64,000 bases of DNA from an uncultured Ruthenibacterium sp. (lineage in GTDB: Bacteria > Bacillota > Clostridia > Oscillospirales > Ruminococcaceae), in contig CAJUMH010000011.1 of NCBI GenBank assembly GCA_910587145.1, forward strand, positions 1 to 64,000, in the 5' to 3' direction. The position numbers and the translations under genes are program-made. Each line of letters opens with the position of its first letter. Position 1 is the stretch's first letter. Below, piece by piece: positions 1 to 7,762 of this stretch. The notes beneath the pieces were generated by a model. It did not search any database, was not told where the DNA came from, and saw only the letters and a program-made list of their open reading frames with translations.

Positions 1-18
1 TTCGGATCTCTTGCTCCC

Positions 19-27
19 ATTATACCA
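19..27 (-). promoter_or_regulatory. Extended -10 promoter reading out of the left edge
   Basis: On the minus strand a perfect TATAAT preceded by TGG forms an extended -10 element. It points left out of the window, so it would serve a gene not shown. No convincing -35 lies 16-18 bases upstream. Confidence 0.4.
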
Positions 28-111
28 TATCGCTCGTGTAAACACTATTTAAATCCGCTGGGTTTGGAGGCCAAAGGATTTTTTGTTTCGGATCCTGCCG
101 GACAGGCAGCC

Positions 112-145
112 AAAAGAAACAAAGCCCTATTTTGAGGGACAGGGC
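112..145 (-). terminator. Terminator of the LacI-family gene
   Basis: On the minus strand GCCCT and AGGGC pair around a 12-nt loop and are followed by a T-rich tract (TTTGTTTCTTTT). The stem overlaps the last codons of the repressor gene. The stem is short, so it may be a weak terminator. Confidence 0.5.
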
Positions 146-1194
146 CCGGTGGAGCCGCGCACGATGAGCTGCGGCGTGTATTCGATCTTGTGCACAAAGG
201 GAGCGGGAATGCGCGCAGGGCCGCTGTGAGAGACGATCATATCAATTGCCGCCTGACAGCGCGCGCGCAGGTGATGGTCGATTGTGGTGAGGCCGGGGGT
301 GGTAATACTGGAGGAAAAAATATTGTCGAAGCCGCAAACAGAAACATCCTGAGGCGCCCGCACCCCTTGCGCCGCAAGCTCGTTTAAAATACCCAGCGCC
401 GTCATATCATTCACGCCGATCAAGGCCGTGGAGGCGCATCTGCTGTGAATGAGCTCGGAGGTAAGCTGCCGCCCCACAACGTATTCGTAGGGCAGCCCGC
501 TGTCCTGGCTGTCGTTTTCTTCCAGTGCGTCGGCAACGCGCACCTCCAGCCCGTCCCGAATGCCATGCGATTCCAGCTGCCTGCGAATGCCGTTCAGGCG
601 CTGTTCCCGCGCGAGCGAAAGCTGATTGAAGGATGTGGAGATAAAGGAAAATTTTCGATGCCCCAGCTGGTACAGATGCTCGGCGATCATGGCTCCCGCG
701 CTGATATTGCTGAGCTCGATGGAGCAGATGGCAAGCTCGGATTGCTTTTCGCCAATGATGACGGTAGGAGTGCCGGCAGAAAGCTGTTCGATCAGGCGCG
801 GAAAGCTGGGCAGAAAGGTGTAGAGCACACCATCCACATAGTTGCCGACAAAAGTATCCAGATAGTATTTTTCAAGATCTGGTTTACGAAAAGTATTGCA
901 TACGATCACGCGATATTCAAGGGTGTTGGCATAATCTTCTACGGATTGGATCAGCTCGGAATAGTATTGGTTCGTGAGGGTGGGGGTCAGCACCAAAATC
1001 GTTCGGCTGTTTGCTTTTTTGCGTTTGGATCTGCGGGGCGTGAGCTGATAGTTCAGCTGCTGCGCGGCAGCCAATACCCGCTCGCGCGTCTCGCTGCTGA
1101 AGGAAACCTTATCGCTGTTGTTTAAAATCAGGGAAACCGTTGCCTGAGATACGCCGGCCAGCATCGCCACATCCTGTGAGGTTGCTTTTTTCAT
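127..1194 (-). CDS. LacI/PurR-family transcriptional repressor
   Basis: A 355-residue protein of the usual LacI length. Residues about 3-50 form the helix-turn-helix (SQDVAMLAGVSQATVSLILN) and hinge. The rest is a periplasmic-binding-protein-like sensor core with typical segments such as TALIGVNDMTALGILNELA and SVCGFDNI. Family members bind palindromic operators and release on binding a sugar or sugar phosphate. The gene stands at the outer edge of a sugar-catabolic island, divergent from a sugar kinase. Its own promoter has perfect -35 and -10 hexamers, with an AT-rich operator-like motif overlapping the -10. Related motifs recur at the kinase promoter and near 12.9-13.2 kb, so it is probably the local, autoregulated repressor. 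The ligand is unknown. Confidence 0.92.
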   Translation of the reverse strand: MKKATSQDVAMLAGVSQATVSLILNNSDKVSFSSETRERVLAAAQQLNYQLTPRRSKRKKANSRTILVLTPTLTNQYYSELIQSVEDYANTLEYRVIVCNTFRKPDLEKYYLDTFVGNYVDGVLYTFLPSFPRLIEQLSAGTPTVIIGEKQSELAICSIELSNISAGAMIAEHLYQLGHRKFSFISTSFNQLSLAREQRLNGIRRQLESHGIRDGLEVRVADALEENDSQDSGLPYEYVVGRQLTSELIHSRCASTALIGVNDMTALGILNELAAQGVRAPQDVSVCGFDNIFSSSITTPGLTTIDHHLRARCQAAIDMIVSHSGPARIPAPFVHKIEYTPQLIVRGSTGPCPSK

Positions 1195-1224
1195 CCTGTT
1201 CAGCGCCCCTTGTCCGTGTATTCG

Positions 1225-1233
1225 TTACTAATA
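1225..1233. promoter_or_regulatory. Operator-like motif TTACTAATA at the repressor promoter
   Basis: TTACTAATA abuts and slightly overlaps the -10 hexamer of the divergently read LacI-type gene. The same nine bases occur inside the palindromes at 1743-1753 and 13156-13170, which suggests autorepression. The left half is imperfect here. Confidence 0.5.
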
Positions 1234-1260
1234 TTATATCAAATATTTTCCTTCTGTCAA
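1233..1260 (-). promoter_or_regulatory. Sigma-A promoter of the LacI-family gene
   Basis: On the minus strand TTGACA (1255-1260) and TATAAT (1233-1238) are separated by 16 bases. Both hexamers match consensus, so this is a strong promoter about 40 bases upstream of the start codon. Confidence 0.8.
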
Positions 1261-1681
1261 TTTCTCGATCGACCGTCACCGTGGGTCCAATTTTCTGCAG
1301 GGCACTGGCGGCATGCCGGCTGCGGGAAGGGCCTGCCGCTCCCGTCATGAGGCCCCGGCGGCATAAACAGAGCCCCGAATATCTGAAGCCGGCAAAAAAC
1401 AGATTGCAGGCCGGTAAAAAATCGCGGGCTCTGCGCGGCGGGCCGCTGCGGCTTTTTCTGGTGCGCCGATTATGTTTTGCAGAATTTTAATGCTGATTTT
1501 TAATAAAAATCAGAAAAGCAGGCAAACGGTGCCGGTGCGCGGCCCGGCATAGCATCGGGCGCCGCCAACCTTTGAAAATGCAGCTCCCGCCGGTGCCAAA
1601 TACCTGCCGAAGGCATACTGTGCGTATTGCCTGCGCACCTTGCGCGCTTTGGAAATACCGGGAAAATTTCAAACGCAGCTC
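1261..1681. other. Intergenic region without a recognisable gene
   Basis: About 420 bases between the divergent repressor and kinase promoters. I see no supported coding frame. The only clear structure is CTGATTTT-taata-AAAATCAG (1493-1513), a 21-base near-palindrome that could be a small hairpin or another AT-rich protein site. The rest is GC-rich and unstructured to the eye. Confidence 0.5.
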
Positions 1682-1710
1682 TTGACAAAAGGGGTGTTGT
1701 CCGATATACT
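1682..1710 (+). promoter_or_regulatory. Sigma-A promoter of the sugar kinase operon
   Basis: TTGACA (1682-1687), a 17-base spacer and TATACT (1705-1710), about 75 bases upstream of the kinase start. A TATTACTAATA palindrome lies just downstream of the expected transcription start. Confidence 0.8.
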
Positions 1711-1742
1711 GAAAGCATACAATATTATTTATATTAAAATAT

Positions 1743-1753
1743 TATTACTAATA
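1743..1753. promoter_or_regulatory. Operator-like palindrome TATTACTAATA
   Basis: An 11-base palindrome around a central C, about 33 bases downstream of the kinase -10 box. It shares its core with the perfect 15-base palindrome before the ABC permease gene. It is the likely binding site for the LacI-family protein next door (inference). Confidence 0.55.
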
Positions 1754-1783
1754 CATTTTGGCGAGGAAGGCAGAAGGTGGATT

Positions 1784-2791
1784 ATGAGGCAGGAGCGGGA
1801 CGATAGAGACGCGGCACGCGGGCAAATTCTGGCATTGGGAGAACTGCTGGTAGATCTGATCCCCGGACGCGAGGGAATGCGGATCGAGGAGGCCGGCCCT
1901 ATCATCAAAACGGCCAGCGGCTCCGCAGGGATTTTTGCCTGCGCGGCGGCACTTTTGGGCGGCTGCGGGGGCTTTATCGGCAAGGTGGGAAACGACAGTC
2001 TCAGCCGGATGGTGATGCGCACCCTAAAAGAGTACGGAGTGGATCTCTCCTGTGTGACCCATTCAAACGAGGGGCAGGTAGGCCTTGCCTTTTTGGAATA
2101 TCTGCCGGAAGGGCGGAACTACCAGTATTACCGCAAAAATTCCGTGGGCAGCCTGCTGCGCGCGGATGAACTGGACGAAGACTACATTGGCAGCGCGTAT
2201 GCCGTGCATTTCCCGGGGATGCTGCTGGAGCTGACGCCTCAAATGCGCGGTGCGTGCGAGCGCATGGTAGAGATCGCCCGCAAAAAGGGCGTGATGGTCT
2301 CGTTCGACCCGAACATCCGGCAGGAGCTTTCTGCAGATGCCTGTGCACGGGAACGGATGCTGTGGGCGGTGCGGCATGCGGATGTTGTGGCCCCGACGCT
2401 GGCGGAGGGCAGAATGATCACCGGCGAAGAGCATATGGGCGAAGTGCTGCGCGCGCTGCACGCGATGGGCCCGCGTGTGGTGGCGCTTACGCGGGATAAG
2501 GACGGCCTGGTGCTGAGCCGGGACGGCGTGGCGGCCATCGCCTATGGAATCGATGAAAAGGCCGTGGATCCCACCGGGGCAGGCGATACGCTGGCGGCGG
2601 CGCTGTGCGTGGGCCTGAAGGAAGAGATGCCGCTCGAGGCGCTGGCGGCATTTTGCAACTGCGCCGGAACGCTGGTTATTACCAAAAAAGGCGCGATCGG
2701 CATGGCGCTGCCCACGCGCAGCGAGGTGGATGCGATGGCGGCCTCCGGCGTGTGCCGTGTGGAATGTGTACCGCTGGAGAGCCTTGCCTGA
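1784..2791 (+). CDS. PfkB-family carbohydrate kinase (fructokinase/KDG-kinase type)
   Basis: A 335-residue ribokinase-superfamily enzyme that phosphorylates a sugar or 2-keto-sugar acid with ATP. Visible marks are the N-terminal glycine-rich segment GSAGIFACAAALLGG, the SFDPNIRQEL strand (the PfkB 'DPN.R' element) and the C-terminal signature with the catalytic Asp, DPTGAGDTLAAAL. The frame opens further upstream at 1640, but the ATG at 1784 follows an AGAAGG ribosome site and begins the family's conserved start, so I chose it. It heads an operon with a pyruvate-type aldolase and a 2-hydroxyacid dehydrogenase. That company would fit 2-keto-3-deoxy-gluconate-type kinase activity, but the sequence does not settle the substrate. 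Confidence 0.9.
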   Translation: MRQERDDRDAARGQILALGELLVDLIPGREGMRIEEAGPIIKTASGSAGIFACAAALLGGCGGFIGKVGNDSLSRMVMRTLKEYGVDLSCVTHSNEGQVGLAFLEYLPEGRNYQYYRKNSVGSLLRADELDEDYIGSAYAVHFPGMLLELTPQMRGACERMVEIARKKGVMVSFDPNIRQELSADACARERMLWAVRHADVVAPTLAEGRMITGEEHMGEVLRALHAMGPRVVALTRDKDGLVLSRDGVAAIAYGIDEKAVDPTGAGDTLAAALCVGLKEEMPLEALAAFCNCAGTLVITKKGAIGMALPTRSEVDAMAASGVCRVECVPLESLA

Positions 2792-2944
2792 GAGCTTGTA
2801 TGCCGGATCCGCCCGGCAAAGGCTGCCGGGGCAGGAAGGCGGCCCTTTTCGGACGATGATGAAAAGCCCGAACGGACAACCGATTGAAAAACGGCGAAAC
2901 ACCCCGGGCCGCGCATGCGTTTCGGGCGAAAGGGAGGAAGAAAA

Positions 2945-3715
2945 ATGTCTTCATTGAAGGAACGCCTGCGGCAGGGCGAGCAGCTTTTGGGCACGATGGT
3001 CACTACGTTCGCCGGCCCGGATCTCGCAAAAATTTTGCAGGGCTGCGGCTTCGATTATTTTATTGTGGATTGTGAGCACGGCTCGTTCACCACGCGCGAG
3101 GTGGCGGATCTCATTGCCGTGGCGCGCGGAATCGCGATGCCGGCGCTGGTGCGCATTCCGGAAATGCGCCGCGAGCACGCGCTGAAATTTATGGAGATGG
3201 GCGCTTCGGGCCTGCTTTTGCCCAATACCGAAAGCGCCGAACAGGCGCAGCTGCTGGTAGATTGCGCAAAATACGCGCCGCTGGGGCACCGAGGCGTTTC
3301 GCTGTCGCGTCCGCACACGGATTTTAAAAAGGTGAACGGGTTGGACTATATGCTTCGGGCAAACGAGGAAACGATTTTGATGTGCCAGATCGAATCCCGT
3401 CGGGGCGTGGAGCATGTGGAGGAGATTCTGGCCGTGGAGGGGATTGACATCGGTTTTATCGGGCCGAATGATATGACGCAGGATTACGGCATTCTGAACC
3501 AGTTCGATCACCCCGCGATCGTCGCCGCGTTCGAGCGCGTGATGGCCGCGGCCAAGGCCAACGGAAAGTGGTGCGGCGTGCATTTCGGCGCCGCAGCCCC
3601 GCTGAAACCGTGGATCGGGCGCGGGATGCAGATGAATTTGTGGAACAGCGACAGCGGACTTTTGGCGCTCGGCGCGGCACGGCTTGCCCAGCTGCGCGGA
3701 AAGGAGCAGGCATGA
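2945..3715 (+). CDS. HpcH/HpaI-type class II aldolase (2-keto-3-deoxy acid aldolase family)
   Basis: A 256-residue TIM-barrel aldolase of the HpcH/HpaI/GarL family. Members use a divalent metal to cleave 2-keto-3-deoxy sugar acids into pyruvate and an aldehyde such as tartronate semialdehyde. Family marks include FIVDCEHGSF near residue 40, PALVRIPE, GASGLLLPNTES, the YAPLGHRGVS loop, CQIESRRGVEH and the metal-site strand IGFIGPNDM. The ATG at 2945 follows GGGAGGAAG; upstream codons in the frame are not family-like. The gene ends in an ATGA overlap with the next dehydrogenase, so the aldehyde product is probably handed to it. The exact substrate is not decided. Confidence 0.9.
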   Translation: MSSLKERLRQGEQLLGTMVTTFAGPDLAKILQGCGFDYFIVDCEHGSFTTREVADLIAVARGIAMPALVRIPEMRREHALKFMEMGASGLLLPNTESAEQAQLLVDCAKYAPLGHRGVSLSRPHTDFKKVNGLDYMLRANEETILMCQIESRRGVEHVEEILAVEGIDIGFIGPNDMTQDYGILNQFDHPAIVAAFERVMAAAKANGKWCGVHFGAAAPLKPWIGRGMQMNLWNSDSGLLALGAARLAQLRGKEQA

Positions 3716-4677
3716 ACATTGTAATTCTGGACGGATATACGGAGAATCCCGGAGATTTAAGCTGGGAGGGCTTCGAGACGCTGGGCCGTGTGACGGTATA
3801 CGACCGCACCCCGTTTGCAGACGGAAGCGACGAGATCGTGCGCCGCGCGAAGGGCGCCGAGATCGTAATCACCAATAAAACGCCGCTTGCGGCCCAAACG
3901 CTTGCGGCGCTTGCCCCAGAGCTGCGCTATATCGGCGTGCTGGCAACCGGCTACAACGTGGTGGATGCCGCCGCGGCCAAGGAACAAGGCGTCCCGGTGT
4001 GCAATATCCCCACCTACGGCACAACGGCTGTGGCACAGTTTGCAATGGCGCTGCTGCTGGAGCTGTGCCACCATGTGGGGGCGCACAGCCGCTCCGTCAA
4101 GCAGGGCGATTGGAGCCGCTGCCCCGATTTTTGTTATTGGAACGCGCCGCTCATTGAGCTGGCGGGCAAAACCTTCGGCGTTGTCGGCTACGGGCGCATC
4201 GGCAGGGCAACGGCAAAATTGGCGGCGGCCTTCGGCATGGAGGTGCTGGCATATGACGCCCTCGCGCCCGGCGACGATACGGCGCGGATGGTGACCTTGA
4301 ACGAGCTTTTTGCCAAAAGCGATGTCATCAGCTTGCACTGTCCGCTTTTTCCGGAAACACAGGGGATGATCAACCGCGAAAGCATCGCGAAAATGAAGGA
4401 CGGCGTGCTGCTCATCAACACCTCGCGCGGGCCGCTTGTGGTGGAAGAGGATCTTGCGGCGGCGCTTGCGGAAGGCAAAGTGGCCGGCGCGGGGCTGGAT
4501 GTGCTCTCGGCCGAGCCCGCGCGCGCGGAGAACCCCCTGCTGCGGCAAGAGAATTGCCTCATCACCCCGCACATTGCGTGGGCGCCGAAGGAGAGCCGCC
4601 GACGCCTGATGGATATCGCGGTGGAAAATCTGCGCGCATTTTTAAACGGCGCGCCGCAGAACGTGGTAAATCCCTGA
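3712..4677 (+). CDS. D-2-hydroxyacid dehydrogenase (glycerate/hydroxypyruvate reductase type)
   Basis: A 321-residue NAD(P)-dependent dehydrogenase. It shows the Rossmann fingerprint GVVGYGRIGRATAKLA and the catalytic triad in order: Arg in INTSRGPLV (about 237), Glu in DVLSAEPA (about 266) and His in ITPHIAW (about 287). Family members interconvert 2-keto and D-2-hydroxy acids such as hydroxypyruvate and glycerate. The ATG overlaps the aldolase stop by 4 bases and is preceded by AAGGAG. Together with the glycerate 2-kinase at 29.1 kb, it suggests three-carbon aldolase products are reduced to glycerate and enter lower glycolysis (inference). Confidence 0.92.
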   Translation: MNIVILDGYTENPGDLSWEGFETLGRVTVYDRTPFADGSDEIVRRAKGAEIVITNKTPLAAQTLAALAPELRYIGVLATGYNVVDAAAAKEQGVPVCNIPTYGTTAVAQFAMALLLELCHHVGAHSRSVKQGDWSRCPDFCYWNAPLIELAGKTFGVVGYGRIGRATAKLAAAFGMEVLAYDALAPGDDTARMVTLNELFAKSDVISLHCPLFPETQGMINRESIAKMKDGVLLINTSRGPLVVEEDLAAALAEGKVAGAGLDVLSAEPARAENPLLRQENCLITPHIAWAPKESRRRLMDIAVENLRAFLNGAPQNVVNP

Positions 4678-4723
4678 ACGTCCGGCGGGCGAGATCCGCT
4701 TTTATGGCGATCAAACAACAAAG

Positions 4724-4768
4724 CAGCGCCCCTTTTGGCAGGTTCAAGCCAAAAGGGGCGCTGTTTTG
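4724..4768. terminator. Bidirectional terminator between convergent operons
   Basis: A perfect 16-bp stem, CAGCGCCCCTTTTGGC (4724-4739) pairing with 4748-4763 around an 8-nt loop. TTTTG follows on the plus strand and a T-rich CTTTGTTGTTTG on the minus strand. It separates the kinase-aldolase-dehydrogenase operon from the minus-strand operon that ends at 4914. Confidence 0.88.
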
Positions 4769-4913
4769 CGGGCGGCTCCTTCCAAAAAAAGAAACCGCGG
4801 AATTCTGCCGGGCGGGCGTATCTGCCGCGGCAGGGCTTTCCGGTTTGCCGAGGTCTGCCCGGGCGCGGTTCCCGAGCAGGCTTTTTTCCGCGGCGTCGAT
4901 TTACCCTTGGACG

Positions 4914-6065
4914 TTAGGGTGCTCCCAGCGTCACAATACACTTTTGCGTGTAGGATCTCAGCGCTGCCGTCAGCACACGGTGGCTTTGCATGGCTTCGGC
5001 GGGCGTAAAACACCCAAAACCGCAGGGCAGGCCGCGCAGTTCGCGAATATACGCCGCGAACATCTGCAAAAGCGAATCGGAAAAGCCGAATTCAAAGATC
5101 GACCCGGTGATGACGGGGAACAGCGTCTTTTGCCCCACAACAAGGCGCGCCCACGCCTGCTCGCGCCCGACGGGCAGCGTGTAGCGGATGGCGTTGGGGT
5201 CGTCTGTTGAAAATTTGGCCGAAAGCTTCATGCCGTAGATCTCGTACTCCACGGTATTTGTGCAGCCGGGCGCCATGCGCTTCATTTCCAGCTGCATGGG
5301 GAAAATATCGCCCGCGCCGTTCTCTGCCTCGCACGTTACGATGGCGTTGTCCCACGTCTCGCACGGAAAGGGCTTTCCCGTTTCGTCCGGCCGCGTTTTG
5401 GCAATGTTTGCAAGCTGCGCGGATACGGTTTTGGGCACAAAGCCCAGCCGGAACGGCAGGTGCTGCGTGTGGATGCCGAGGTCGCCCATGCAGCCGTATT
5501 CGCCGTTGGCCGCGCGCATACGCTTCCAGTTGATGGGCTTTGTAAGATCCATATCGGAGGAATGCTTGATGGCAAAGCGCGCTTCGATGATCTGGCCGAA
5601 CGCGCCCTCGCGGTACCAGCGCACCATTTGCTGCACAGCCGGGTAATAGGGGAATTCGCTGGCGCAGCGCACAAAAACGCCGGGGTTCTGCGCCATTGCG
5701 CCGTGGATCTCGGCGCAGGCGGCAAGATCCATGCCAAACGGCTTTTCTCCCAAAAGATGCTTGCCCGCGCGGATGATATCGCCGTACACCTGCGCGTGCA
5801 GATGATGGGGCACGGCGCAGTAGACGGCCTCGACCTCGGGGTTTGCGAGCAGCTCGTGGTAATCGCTGTAACAATACTTTGTATCGGGCACCCGGCGGAA
5901 CCAATCGAGGTTCTGCGGCGATACATCGCATGCTGCCGCGATCACGGGGCGGGGCGTATCGCCCGCAAGGTGCAGCCAGCGCATGGAGACGCTTGCGAAT
6001 TCCCGCCCCATCAGGCCGCAGCCGATCACGCCAAAACGAACGGGAGCGCTGCATTTTTCGCTCAT
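4914..6065 (-). CDS. Gfo/Idh/MocA-family NAD(P)-dependent sugar dehydrogenase
   Basis: A 383-residue oxidoreductase with an N-terminal Rossmann domain (FGVIGCGLMGRE, residues about 11-22) and the family's GEKPF motif near residue 100, whose Lys helps bind cofactor and substrate. A C-terminal alpha/beta substrate domain follows. Family members oxidise a sugar or cyclitol hydroxyl to a ketone, or the reverse. It is the last gene of a six-gene minus-strand operon and its ATG overlaps the aminotransferase stop by 4 bases. Next to an aminotransferase, a dehydrogenase of this kind could make or consume the keto group involved in transamination. A second, different Gfo/Idh gene opens the same operon. 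Confidence 0.9.
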   Translation of the reverse strand: MSEKCSAPVRFGVIGCGLMGREFASVSMRWLHLAGDTPRPVIAAACDVSPQNLDWFRRVPDTKYCYSDYHELLANPEVEAVYCAVPHHLHAQVYGDIIRAGKHLLGEKPFGMDLAACAEIHGAMAQNPGVFVRCASEFPYYPAVQQMVRWYREGAFGQIIEARFAIKHSSDMDLTKPINWKRMRAANGEYGCMGDLGIHTQHLPFRLGFVPKTVSAQLANIAKTRPDETGKPFPCETWDNAIVTCEAENGAGDIFPMQLEMKRMAPGCTNTVEYEIYGMKLSAKFSTDDPNAIRYTLPVGREQAWARLVVGQKTLFPVITGSIFEFGFSDSLLQMFAAYIRELRGLPCGFGCFTPAEAMQSHRVLTAALRSYTQKCIVTLGAP

Positions 6066-7615
6066 GCGCGCACCTCCTTTGCCGTTTGCGTCAGCGCCGT
6101 TTCCATGCGCGTAAGCAGCTTGTCCGTCATGGCCTCGGTGACGATGAGCGGCAGCTTGGTCAGCGCGACGGGCGGGCAGTTTGGCTTGTAGGTCTGGGCG
6201 CTCACATCCACACAGGCCTCCGTGTTCATGCGCGTGCAGAAGCTGGCCGCTGCGTCTGCCGTGGCAAAGCGCAGCGCCGTCATGTGCGCGTCGCCTTCAA
6301 CGCCGGTGCAGACGGAGGAAAATCGCGCCGCCAGCGCCGCGGCGGCCTCGTGATAATAGCGGCCCGCCGCCTCAATGTGCGGCCCGTTCGCGCCGATGAA
6401 TTCCATCGTGATCAGATACGAAAGGCTGGCCAGCTCCTCCTGCCCGTTCGTCACCAGCGCGCCGAACTGGCTCAGGCTGTCGAAGGCGGCGCTGGTAAGG
6501 ATCTTGCTGGCGGGATACGTCCCGCCCGGGAAGCCCTTGCCCACCGAGACAAAATCCGGCGCAAGGCCGTATTTACGGAACAAAAACAGGCCGTCGTACC
6601 ACGCGCAGGACTGGATCTCGTCGCAGAGCACCGGGGTATCCGTCTCGCGGCAAAGGCGGTACGCGGTATGCAGGTATTCCTCGTTCAACCGGATGCCGCC
6701 GTAGTTCATCAGGATAATTTCGTGGCAAAAGCCCGCCGTTTTGTATTTGCCAGTGTTATACCGGCGCAGCGCGGCCTCAAAGCCCGCGGCGTCGTTGATG
6801 GGCACGGACACCACCCGATAGATCGCCTCTTTTTCCGCCGCCGCGTAGAATTCCGGCCACAGGCCGCGCAGCGTCTGCGCCAGCACGGTGGTGCCGTGGT
6901 AGTTGCCCGTCACGCCGCCCGCGTTATCCGCCATCACCACAAATACCGGCACGCGCCCCGCGTACTGCGCCGGCGCGCCGTCGATGGTGTAAAAGCGCGA
7001 GAGCATCATTTTCAGCGCGGCCTCAACGGCCAGCGAGCCTGTCTCCAAATTGATCACGCAGTTCAGCACGCCGGGCTCCTTTTTCGCGAGCACCGCGTCG
7101 AGCGCGGGGCTGTCCGGCGCAAGGCCATTGGCCGCGGCAATCAGCCGGCGTTCCAGCGTGCGTGTGATAAAACCGCGCGTATTGTTGTGTGTGGCGTTGG
7201 GAATGCCCAGCCTTTTGGCGTTTTCGATGAGCGCGTAGCCGGGAAAATCGTGGCCGAGCGGGATCTGGTAGTGCTCGCTCTTGCCCGCGAAATAGAGCCG
7301 CCCGTCCTCGCCGAGGCGGAACGCGCCCAGCCCGCCCAGCGGCGCGGCATAGCCGTGCTGGGCCGCCCGGTAGGAATACGTAGGCGCGCCGTCCTCCGTG
7401 TTCGGGAAGGGGGGCACGAGCGTTTGGCCCACGCGGCCCATCAGCGACTCCTGCCGCGCGGCGAACGCCTCGGGGTAAAAGTCGATCGCTTCGTCGGCAA
7501 GGGCGCGCAGCGCCGTCTCGCTTTCGCCGGTCAGCGCGGCACGCGCGCGGCACACTGCCGCGGTATACTCCCTGCCGAGAAGGTCGGTGAGGGAACGCCG
7601 GATGTTTTGAAGCAT
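6062..7615 (-). CDS. Class III PLP-dependent aminotransferase
   Basis: A 517-residue fold-type I PLP enzyme, longer than the usual 420-460. It has the class III landmarks: NLETGSLAVEAALKMM for the cofactor phosphate region, LCDEIQS with the Asp that holds the pyridine nitrogen, and SVGKGFPGG with the Schiff-base Lys near residue 360. Relatives move amino groups between an omega-amine or amino sugar and a 2-oxo acid, or act as aminomutases. The ATG at 7615 follows AAAGGAGAG; the frame upstream is not family-like. It lies between the isomerase and a Gfo/Idh dehydrogenase. The substrate is unknown; an amino sugar or amino acid released from the imported glycan is possible. Confidence 0.85.
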   Translation of the reverse strand: MLQNIRRSLTDLLGREYTAAVCRARAALTGESETALRALADEAIDFYPEAFAARQESLMGRVGQTLVPPFPNTEDGAPTYSYRAAQHGYAAPLGGLGAFRLGEDGRLYFAGKSEHYQIPLGHDFPGYALIENAKRLGIPNATHNNTRGFITRTLERRLIAAANGLAPDSPALDAVLAKKEPGVLNCVINLETGSLAVEAALKMMLSRFYTIDGAPAQYAGRVPVFVVMADNAGGVTGNYHGTTVLAQTLRGLWPEFYAAAEKEAIYRVVSVPINDAAGFEAALRRYNTGKYKTAGFCHEIILMNYGGIRLNEEYLHTAYRLCRETDTPVLCDEIQSCAWYDGLFLFRKYGLAPDFVSVGKGFPGGTYPASKILTSAAFDSLSQFGALVTNGQEELASLSYLITMEFIGANGPHIEAAGRYYHEAAAALAARFSSVCTGVEGDAHMTALRFATADAAASFCTRMNTEACVDVSAQTYKPNCPPVALTKLPLIVTEAMTDKLLTRMETALTQTAKEVRA

Positions 7616-7762
7616 TTTAATCTCTCCTTTCGCGCAGGGCGCGCCGCGTGTTGGGCACGCGCGCTGCCTTTGCGGCTGGTTTCGTGTATTTTGGGGTACC
7701 GTCATACGGCAGGAAGAGCGGCGGGGCACCCCCTCGGGCGCGGCCCGCCTTGGCGCGGCGGC

